From the NCBI GenBank assembly GCA_027365375.1, contig DAHXNM010000277.1:1-5442 (forward strand): a stretch of 5,442 nucleotides of DNA, written 5' to 3'. The DNA comes from Ferrimicrobium sp. GTDB lineage: Bacteria > Actinomycetota > Acidimicrobiia > Acidimicrobiales > Acidimicrobiaceae. Numbering within the stretch: position 1 is the first letter of the stretch; the number at the start of each line of letters is the position of its first letter. The notes under the pieces are model-generated. The model was not told the origin of the DNA and did no database searches. It saw only the letters and a program-made list of their open reading frames with translations. Of this stretch, positions 1-4,445 are shown piece by piece. The translations under genes were made by a program, and so were the position numbers.

Positions 1-5
1 AAGCA

Positions 6-650
6 CTATCGCACCGAAGAGGGGGCGGAGTCACAGCTTGGCGCGATTTCACAACGAAAGCACGACGGCGTGCGTGCACGACAGATCTTTCTGCCATGCA
101 GGATCAGCTGCAGCGAAAACGCCCCCCAACGTGTCTCGGGGAGCAGCTCGCAGAGCTCCTGTTCGATCACCTCTGGGTTCTGCGAAGTCGAAAGACCCAG
201 TCGGTTACTGAGACGAGTCACATGCGTATCCACCGGGAGCCCTGGAAGACCGAACCAGACCGATCGGACTACGTTGGCGGTCTTGCGTCCAACTCCAGGT
301 AGCGTCGTAAGCTCTTCGAGCTGCTCTGGAACCTCACCTTGATATCGATCCACAATCTGGCCGGCTAGCTCAACAATCCGGTTGGCCTTGGTGCGGTAAA
401 ACCCAGTCGAATAGACAATTTCAGCGACATCAGAGATGTCGGCTATCGCCAACTCTTGTGGCGTTGGGTATCTAGCAAAGAGCGCATGTGTCACAGAGTT
501 CACGACTACATCCGTCGTCTGCGCAGAAAGCACCGTCGCTACCAGCAGCTGGAAAGGAGTCTCAAAATGTAGTGCACAAAGCGTCTTCGCGTCACCCGGG
601 TACAGAACCTCGAGCTGTTTCGCGATCTGTTCTATCTGCTGCCTTCCCAT
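6..650 (-). CDS. nth: Endonuclease III (DNA glycosylase / AP lyase)
   Basis: The product is a 214-residue base-excision-repair enzyme. The family removes oxidised pyrimidines from DNA and cleaves the resulting abasic site by beta-elimination. Visible in the sequence are LSAQTTD (residues 41-47), the helix-hairpin-helix LPGVGRKTANVV (117-128) with the predicted catalytic lysine K123, the catalytic aspartate D141 in VDTHV, and a C-terminal 4Fe-4S cluster C190-X6-C197-X2-C200-X5-C206. All these sit three residues later than in the E. coli enzyme (K120, D138, C187-C203), and the length is normal, so the gene is complete and probably active. The ATG is preceded by a purine-rich RBS. It is transcribed divergently from mshD. 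MutY is the nearest alternative family, but the protein lacks the long MutY C-terminal domain and has the lysine of a bifunctional lyase. Confidence 0.96.
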   Translation of the reverse strand: MGRQQIEQIAKQLEVLYPGDAKTLCALHFETPFQLLVATVLSAQTTDVVVNSVTHALFARYPTPQELAIADISDVAEIVYSTGFYRTKANRIVELAGQIVDRYQGEVPEQLEELTTLPGVGRKTANVVRSVWFGLPGLPVDTHVTRLSNRLGLSTSQNPEVIEQELCELLPETRWGAFSLQLILHGRKICRARTPSCFRCEIAPSCDSAPSSVR

Positions 651-655
651 GACGA

Positions 656-664
656 CCCTCCCCT
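656..664 (-). promoter_or_regulatory. Ribosome binding site of nth
   Basis: On the minus strand this reads AGGGGAGGG and ends five bases before the nth ATG. It contains GGGAGG-type complementarity to the 16S rRNA tail and supports the ATG at 650 as the start. The divergent mshD start has no comparable sequence. Confidence 0.6.
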
Positions 665-673
665 ACCCAAGCC

Positions 674-690
674 TACGTTAGCCTAATACC
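674..690 (+). promoter_or_regulatory. Candidate leaderless promoter of mshD
   Basis: The 40 bp between the nth and mshD starts contain two TANNNT-type -10 hexamers on the plus strand: TACGTT at 674-679 and TAGCCT at 679-684. The second leaves six bases before the mshD ATG, which would place the transcription start on the A of ATG and give a leaderless mRNA. That mode is common in actinobacteria, and no Shine-Dalgarno sequence is visible upstream of mshD. The hexamers lie in a short direct repeat (GCCTA at 672-676 and 681-685). Its reverse complement offers TAGGCT and TAACGT as possible -10 elements for nth. The match is short, so this remains a hypothesis. Confidence 0.4.
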
Positions 691-1620
691 ATGGCTCAGC
701 TCGATGTACGCACGATCAACTCAGATAGTTATCTTCCTTCGATTATTTCCCTCGCTCAAGAGATTGAGAAGGTTGAGCATCATCGCGCACTCGCCGATCA
801 TCGCTGGATCGACCTCACAAATCACAGCTCCCAAAGCCTCGATACCCTGATGGCTCTCGACGTAGATACCCAGGTAGTGGCGGGCATCGTGACCAGGAAC
901 GCGACCAACAAAGGTATCGAAATCGAACTCGCCGTTCGACCAAGTTACCCGTACGAACTCGTGGTAAGAGAGCTTCTTGAGGTGGCTCTTGCGGAGGACT
1001 CTGTGTCTTCGGCCCAACGAGTGAGCCTTTGGATCCCAAACCCGAATGATGAACGTGACCACCTCTATCGAAGCCTCGGATTCGCTGCCGATCGGGAGGT
1101 CATCCAGATGCGAAGAACGCTACCCGTCGAGGGGTTGACTCGCGCCACGGAGTTAACAATTCGACCCTTCCAACCTGGGATCGATGAGAGTGGATGGCTA
1201 ACAGTCAACAATCGAGCCTTCGACTGGCACCCAGATCAGGGCGACTGGGACCTAGCGACGTTGCAGGAGCGCGAACACGAGCCCTGGTTCGATCCTGCAG
1301 GCTTTTTCGTCATCGACAACGGGACTCGCATGCAGGGCTTCTGCTGGACAAAGATACATTATGATTCACACCCGATGATCGGGGAGATCTATGTTATCGC
1401 CGTCGATCCAGAGGACACCGGCAAAGGGCTTGGCAAAGCGCTTCTGGTTGAGGGGATGTACTACCTAGGCGAGGTACGCAATCTCTCGTCGATCATGCTC
1501 TATGTCGAGCGCAGCAACGAGAGTGCCCAGGCGCTCTATCGACGCTTTGGCTTCACGGTCGATCACAGCGACCGTCGATACGTCCTGCCTGCAGCGCCAA
1601 CATCAGCCGATCAGAGATGA
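691..1620 (+). CDS. mshD: Mycothiol synthase (acetyl-CoA:Cys-GlcN-Ins N-acetyltransferase)
   Basis: This 309-residue protein catalyses the last step of mycothiol synthesis in the cytosol, acetylating the cysteine amine of Cys-GlcN-Ins with acetyl-CoA. It has two GNAT domains in tandem. The N-terminal one (about 1-145) is weakly conserved, as is usual in MshD, and ends in LYRSLGF (125-131). The C-terminal catalytic one (about 153-300) carries recognisable MshD signatures: VNNRAFDWHPDQGDW (172-186), EPWFDPAGF (197-205), GFCWTKIH (216-223), and GEIYVIAVDP (231-240) followed by the acetyl-CoA loop TGKGLGKAL (243-251). It also has MLYVERSN (269-276) and LYRRFGF (282-288). Length is close to that of the mycobacterial enzyme. 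The stop overlaps the next ORF by ATGA. There is no visible RBS, so initiation may be leaderless. Assignment is firm at family level because the C-terminal motifs are specific to MshD rather than to generic GNAT proteins. Confidence 0.95.
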   Translation: MAQLDVRTINSDSYLPSIISLAQEIEKVEHHRALADHRWIDLTNHSSQSLDTLMALDVDTQVVAGIVTRNATNKGIEIELAVRPSYPYELVVRELLEVALAEDSVSSAQRVSLWIPNPNDERDHLYRSLGFAADREVIQMRRTLPVEGLTRATELTIRPFQPGIDESGWLTVNNRAFDWHPDQGDWDLATLQEREHEPWFDPAGFFVIDNGTRMQGFCWTKIHYDSHPMIGEIYVIAVDPEDTGKGLGKALLVEGMYYLGEVRNLSSIMLYVERSNESAQALYRRFGFTVDHSDRRYVLPAAPTSADQR

Positions 1621-1883
1621 GCATTCTCCAGGAAGATCACAAGCGTATCGGGCGTTGCGGTGATCGAGATCGAACAACTCAGCTGATCTCAGAGCTCCGC
1701 TATTACGACGTTCATGCCATCCAAGGGGCTCACTCGACACCTGAACACTTGGCTTACAAACCGGTGGCACTCGTACCCGCTAGCCAGCTATATCCTTGGT
1801 CAGAGTTGAGCGCTGTGGACCAGCCAGCAGTACAATCCGGTAGCATCGTCTCGCGGGTCGAACTCATAAAGCCTCCGGCGTAG
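1617..1883 (+). CDS. Hypothetical protein, 88 aa, overlapping mshD
   Basis: I do not recognise this protein. It starts at an ATG sharing ATGA with the mshD stop, the usual arrangement for translational coupling. It runs 88 codons with codon choice like that of mshD (frequent CGA, ATC and GAT, and mostly G or C in third positions). The product is soluble-looking with no hydrophobic segment. Its N-terminal third is charged (EDHKR, RDRDR-like stretches). A proline-rich second half contains YKPVALVPASQLYPW at about residues 47-61. No competing ORF of similar length occupies this stretch, and the gap before the next gene is small, which supports a real gene in the mshD transcription unit. It could instead be a remnant of a longer gene, or chance. 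Confidence 0.5.
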   Translation: MSILQEDHKRIGRCGDRDRTTQLISELRYYDVHAIQGAHSTPEHLAYKPVALVPASQLYPWSELSAVDQPAVQSGSIVSRVELIKPPA

Positions 1884-1900
1884 CGCGACCTCGCCGAGGC
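1871..1900 (+). terminator. Hairpin at the stop codon of the 88-aa ORF
   Basis: GCCTCCGGCG (1871-1880) pairs with CGCCGAGGC (1892-1900), giving nine GC-rich base pairs with one bulged C and an 11-base loop that contains the TAG stop. No T-tract follows, so it is not a standard intrinsic terminator. It might attenuate transcription or stabilise the upstream mRNA before the aminotransferase gene. Function is inferred from the fold only. Confidence 0.3.
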
Positions 1901-1938
1901 AGGTAACGGCCTTGGGCCAATTCAACTAGCAGATGAAC

Positions 1939-1945
1939 AAAGGAG
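1939..1945 (+). promoter_or_regulatory. Ribosome binding site that fixes the aminotransferase start
   Basis: AAAGGAG lies eight bases before the ATG at 1954. The in-frame ATG at 1933 has no RBS, and this Shine-Dalgarno sequence falls inside the codons it would add. The start at 1954 is therefore preferred. Confidence 0.85.
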
Positions 1946-1953
1946 TTCAGCCA

Positions 1954-3018
1954 ATGACCAACGAACCATCGTTCTCTATCTACTTCGAAGACCAACACGG
2001 TTTTCTCGATACCGCCAGCATCGGCCTACTCCCCAAGACCGCAGCCGACAGTCTCCATGAGGCCGTCGATCACTGGGCCAGAGGGACCGCACACTGGTTC
2101 GATGACTGGCTTGGGCTAACCGATACCGCCCGAGATCTATTCGCCAAAATGGTACATGCAGATCCACACCTTGTAGCGACTGGGCCCTCCACCTCGGTCC
2201 TGGTGGCGCTGATCGCCGATGCACTCCCACCCGGATCGAGGGTATTGACCCCATCGATCGAGTTCACCTCGAACTTATTTCCATACCTTGTTCAAGCTGA
2301 GCGTGGAATCGAGGTCATCAGCGTCGACGAGTATCAGCTCGTCGAAGCCATCGATAGCTCCATCTCTCTGGTCGCCGTCTCGGCAGTTCAGAGCGCGAAT
2401 GGACACGTCACCGATCTCGACGCTATCAAAGCGCGAGCCAGCGTCACCGGGACCATGATCGCCGTAGACGCCACACAGGCTGCTGGCTGGCTCCCGCTCG
2501 ACATGAACGGACTTGACGCTATCGTCTGTTCTGGCTACAAGTGGCTACTATCGCCACGGGGCACCGCCTATCTCGCGCTATCCGAACGCCTCAGCGCGAT
2601 GATTAGGCCACTCTATGCCAACTGGTACGGCGGCGAGGTGATCACCGACTCCTTCTACGGCGCACCACTGCGACTGTCGACAAGCAATCGACGCCTAGAT
2701 CCATCGCCAGCATGGCTGTCGTGGGTTGGAGCGGCACAGTCGCTTAAGTTACTCGATCAGATCGGAATAGAGGCAATCTATAGACACGACGTAGCATTGG
2801 CTACTCACTTTCTCACCTTGGTCGACCAACCGGAACCATCCAGACCGTCAGCGATAGTCTCGCTGGAACTTTCAAAGCCAATAGATCCAACCGTGCTGCC
2901 TTTCGTAGTCTCGGTACGTGATGGCCGACTCCGAGTCTCCTTCCACCTTTATAACACCATGGACGACGTTGAACTCGCAGCAAAGGAGCTAAAAGAGATC
3001 ATTCTGCCACCCAATTGA
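1954..3018 (+). CDS. Class V aminotransferase-fold PLP-dependent enzyme
   Basis: This 354-residue fold-type I PLP enzyme belongs to the class V group, which includes cysteine desulfurases, kynureninase-like proteins and EgtE-like C-S lyases. From the ATG at 1954 the visible elements are LDTASIG (18-24), typical of the substrate and cofactor entrance, and TGPSTS (76-81), the likely phosphate-binding turn. Next come VDATQ (171-175) with the pyridine-binding aspartate D172, and SGYKWLLSPRG (193-203) with the Schiff-base lysine K196. A C-terminal small domain contains RLRVSFHLYNT (325-335). No desulfurase-type mobile cysteine loop is obvious, so the exact reaction and substrate cannot be named. 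Its position downstream of mshD suggests, but does not show, a link to thiol or amino-acid metabolism. An upstream in-frame ATG (1933) would add seven residues but lacks an RBS. The gene is complete, and an IS end begins 3 bp after its stop. Confidence 0.9.
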   Translation: MTNEPSFSIYFEDQHGFLDTASIGLLPKTAADSLHEAVDHWARGTAHWFDDWLGLTDTARDLFAKMVHADPHLVATGPSTSVLVALIADALPPGSRVLTPSIEFTSNLFPYLVQAERGIEVISVDEYQLVEAIDSSISLVAVSAVQSANGHVTDLDAIKARASVTGTMIAVDATQAAGWLPLDMNGLDAIVCSGYKWLLSPRGTAYLALSERLSAMIRPLYANWYGGEVITDSFYGAPLRLSTSNRRLDPSPAWLSWVGAAQSLKLLDQIGIEAIYRHDVALATHFLTLVDQPEPSRPSAIVSLELSKPIDPTVLPFVVSVRDGRLRVSFHLYNTMDDVELAAKELKEIILPPN

Positions 3019-3024
3019 GGACCA

Positions 3025-3033
3025 ACAACAGAT
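3025..3033 (+). repeat. Right-end inverted repeat of the IS607 remnant
   Basis: ACAACAGAT, read inward from the right end, matches in inverted orientation the copy at 4046-4054. On the plus strand it is separated by one base from CC at 3022-3023, which is GG on the element's coding strand. A second, shorter pairing, GGACC (3019-3023) with GGTCC (3036-3040), surrounds it. Confidence 0.65.
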
Positions 3034-3088
3034 GAGGTCCACACCAGCTTGCTCATGGGTTGCGACCGTTGCATCTGAGTGATAAATG

Positions 3089-3102
3089 GTGAGTCTACTC
3101 AC
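3089..3102 (-). repeat. Short hairpin at the tnpB stop codon
   Basis: GTGAGT (3089-3094) and ACTCAC (3097-3102) form a six-base-pair stem with a two-base loop, straddling the tnpB TAG at 3095-3097. It lies in the 3' end and right-end zone of a TnpB element, where the guide (omega) RNA scaffold is usually encoded. It could be a scaffold stem, but no covariation evidence is available here. Confidence 0.4.
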
Positions 3103-3854
3103 TGGATGCACCTTTTTCAAGGTTCTTCCTCCGGGCTTCATTCTCACTCGCCCAAGGGTCGTTCTTGCCTCTCCGAGTACGGCCAGTATTGCTACTGGTC
3201 TTACATGCTCTCTTCAGGTGATGAGTCGTCCCATCATCTGAACTGTCGCCTGTACCAAATGGCCTGGGAACGAGCAGGGCGCTGGTCTCAACTAGACCAG
3301 AACTGGTAACCGACCAGTCACGGATGTTTAATGAAGCATTCTCATCGCGATCGACATCAACATGACAAGTATCACAGGTAAGCCTCTTGGCGAGCTTTGC
3401 ACCGGTTAGTCTGCCTGTGCAGTTGTAGTGGATCTGTGATGAGGGGAAGAGACGATCCACAACGACTACCTTGACTCCGGCTCGTTCGGCCTTGTAGGTA
3501 AGCGTTGATCGAAAGGCTCCGAGTCCAGCATCAGATACCGAACGGCGGAATGCCCGTCTTCCCATGCTTCGACCCATGGCAGCGATGTTAGTTAAGGTCT
3601 TCAATCTTTACTTCGCTGTAGTTATCCACCAGGTAACGAGTTAACTGATGGATACTTTCGCGGCGGACGTATACGGCTTTGCGGTCTAACTTGACAAGCT
3701 TGGCTTGTCCTTCTCTGTGACCGCGTGATCCTGGTATCCGCCGTGAAAGAGTGCGCCCAACCCTGCGGCGTTCGGCAATGGCAGCCCTAAACGGAGTTGG
3801 GTTAGGGATAGTTATCATGCCACCATTACTATCTGCGATAGTTTCAAAGCGATC
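3095..3854 (-). pseudogene. tnpB: TnpB C-terminal half (RuvC nuclease), frameshifted
   Basis: This is the remains of an RNA-guided TnpB nuclease of the OrfB type. Reading on the minus strand, a first segment starts at the RuvC-I aspartate (DRFETIAD, Asp codon 3852-3854) and runs through GRTLSRRIPGSRG to VKIEDLN, with the RuvC-II glutamate at 3600-3602. It then hits TAA at 3588-3590. The next frame continues with IAAMGRSMGRRAFRRSV, SDAGLGAF, VVVVDRLFPSS, a CDTC zinc-finger half, and DRDENAS with the RuvC-III aspartate at 3350-3352. Spacing between the three acidic residues (84 and 82) is close to that of ISDra2 TnpB (87 and 83). The break is a GTTA duplication. The first zinc-finger pair has His (3428-3430) where Cys is usual. 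The family's N-terminal half is absent here. A possible further TnpB-like stretch up to about 3900 lies in another frame. It is not functional as it stands. Confidence 0.85.
3587..3594 (-). repeat. 4-bp tandem duplication that breaks tnpB
   Basis: The plus strand reads GTTAGTTA. On the coding strand, EDLN (GAC CTT AAC) is followed by an in-frame TAA. Removing one four-base copy gives GAC CTT AAC ATC GCT GCC, which continues as DLNIAA straight into the rest of TnpB. The duplication is therefore the inactivating mutation. Confidence 0.8.
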
Positions 3855-3860
3855 TTAGTC

Positions 3861-4016
3861 CTAGGGCTTGGATACGGACGGTTGAGACTCTAGGTCTCCC
3901 ACCAATATGAGTTGCCCTACTATACGCGCAGGAACAGGTAGAGTGCCGGCACGATACCACTTATATGCCGTTTGAGGATGTATACCTTGGGAGAGTGCCC
4001 ACTCACGCAGGTTCAT
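3861..4016 (-). pseudogene. tnpA: IS607 TnpA serine recombinase, N-terminal HTH only
   Basis: A 51-codon reading frame starts at ATG 4014-4016 with a weak AGGA four bases upstream, and ends at TAG 3861-3863. Its first 38 residues are typical of the MerR-like helix-turn-helix of IS607 TnpA: MNLREWALSQGIHPQTAYKW, then YRAGTLPVPARIVGQLILV. The full protein is about 190-220 residues. The catalytic serine-recombinase domain (the YARVSS-type start and onward) is absent, so the fragment cannot catalyse recombination. It could still bind DNA. The last dozen residues (GDLESQPSVSKP) may be linker or sequence from across the deletion junction. The ORF is too short to stand out by length and is recognised by its motif. 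Confidence 0.8.
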
Positions 4017-4034
4017 TACATCCTATTGTAGTAC

Positions 4035-4051
4035 ATCTGTACGTTATCTGT
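4035..4051 (-). promoter_or_regulatory. Tandem ACAGAT repeats upstream of tnpA
   Basis: On the minus strand ACAGAT occurs at 4051-4046, inside the terminal repeat, and again at 4040-4035, 11 bp apart and so on about one helical face. The second copy sits in GTACAGATGTAC. Placed between the element end and tnpA, these are candidate TnpA binding sites for end recognition and possible autoregulation. The role is inferred. Confidence 0.4.
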
Positions 4052-4054
4052 TGT
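4046..4054 (-). repeat. Left-end inverted repeat of the IS607 remnant
   Basis: On the minus strand it reads ACAACAGAT, two bases inside the GG at 4058-4057. It is the exact inverted partner of 3025-3033. Joining the two ends at GG, as in an excised circle, gives two 9-bp arms around a five-base spacer TGGCT, a dyad of the kind serine recombinases use. Confidence 0.65.
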
Positions 4055-4056
4055 AG

Positions 4057-4377
4057 CCCCTCGTCTATGCCAGCGTTGCACCAGGTCGGGCGTCCGAAGT
4101 GATCTGGCCTCTTCCACCAGTTCCGGAAGGCATGGTCTAGGTCCCTAAAAGCGACTTGCTGGACCGAAGAGGATCCTTCACCTAACCAGTCGAAGGCTTT
4201 TCGAGCTTCAGCCACTTCTCGCATCTGGGTGGCGGTGTTGATCTTCTGCACCCGACCGGGCTGCCAGAGCTTTCTCTGTTCGAGTCCCAGGCTCCAGACC
4301 GTACGCGCATCCTGGCAGTGCTTGGCCAGCATAGGGGTGGTACTCGGGTTGGGATAGAGGCGCTGACGGATGCTCAT
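4057..4377 (-). pseudogene. tnpB: Second tnpB, N-terminal 107 codons only
   Basis: The minus-strand frame from ATG 4375-4377 encodes the wedge and REC-like N-terminus of an actinobacterial TnpB. It contains IRQRLYPNPST (residues 3-13), AKHCQDARTVWSLGLEQR (18-35), QMREVAEARKAFDWLGEGSS (51-70) and VQQVAFRDLDHAF (72-84), followed by FGRPTW (94-99) and AGIDEG (102-107). At Gly107 (GGG) similarity stops, and the IS607 remnant's terminal repeat begins two bases further on. The frame reads on into the insert and stops at 4003-4005. No catalytic RuvC residue is encoded here. The expected remainder is not found on the far side of the insert. No tnpA lies upstream, because the AbiEii gene is only 68 bp away, so this copy was tnpB-only or lost its tnpA. 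Confidence 0.8.
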
Positions 4378-4381
4378 GCAA

Positions 4382-4391
4382 CATATATATG
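4382..4391 (-). promoter_or_regulatory. AT-rich -10-like element before the second tnpB
   Basis: CATATATATG is a perfect 10-bp palindrome ending four bases before the tnpB ATG. Its TATATA core resembles a -10 element placed for a leaderless start, and no Shine-Dalgarno sequence is visible at a proper distance. The palindrome could instead be chance in an AT-rich patch. Confidence 0.3.
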
Positions 4392-4445
4392 CACGGGAAA
4401 CGCATCTTCCTGGGTGAAGACAGTTGAGGTCGCTCGACACTACCC

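Larger units (their letters stand above)
3022..4058 (-). mobile_element. Internally deleted IS607-family element
   Basis: This is an approximately 1.04-kb remnant reading on the minus strand from its left end near 4058 to its right end near 3022. In order it holds TnpA-proximal repeats, the helix-turn-helix start of a serine-recombinase TnpA, and the RuvC half of TnpB. IS607 elements normally carry complete tnpA then tnpB and are about twice as long, so the centre has been lost. The ends are proposed from a 9-bp inverted repeat (3025-3033 and 4046-4054) with a minus-strand GG just outside each copy (4057-4058 and 3022-3023). IS607 recombinases are known to favour GG targets. The left end interrupts another tnpB. 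The right end follows the aminotransferase stop. The 76 bp between that stop and the tnpB stop contain no gene. The family call is firm, while the exact ends are inferred. Confidence 0.75.

Noticed and set aside
721..1062. Minus-strand ORFs inside mshD (also 815-1039)
   Set aside because: They are antisense shadows of a firmly identified gene.
1908..1918. GGCC-TTG-GGCC inverted repeat
   Set aside because: A four-base stem with a three-base loop is too short to support a function.
1933..1953. Upstream in-frame ATG for the aminotransferase gene
   Set aside because: It has no RBS, while AAAGGAG at 1939-1945 is well placed for the ATG at 1954.
3019..3040. GGACC/GGTCC hairpin after the aminotransferase stop as a terminator
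   Set aside because: The stem has only five pairs, the loop is 12 bases, and no T-tract follows. It coincides with the IS right end.
3079..3309. Plus-strand ORF of 76 codons
   Set aside because: It lies antisense to the recognisable TnpB C-terminal tail and has no family resemblance or RBS.
4208..4405. Minus-strand ORF of 65 codons with an AGGAAG before its ATG
   Set aside because: It is in a different frame over the TnpB N-terminal fragment. The protein is low-complexity and unrecognisable, while the overlapping frame matches TnpB closely.
4378..4440. The 21 codons in frame upstream of the second tnpB ATG
   Set aside because: TnpB proteins of this group begin near M-x-IRQRLYP. The extension has no family similarity and no RBS at its start.
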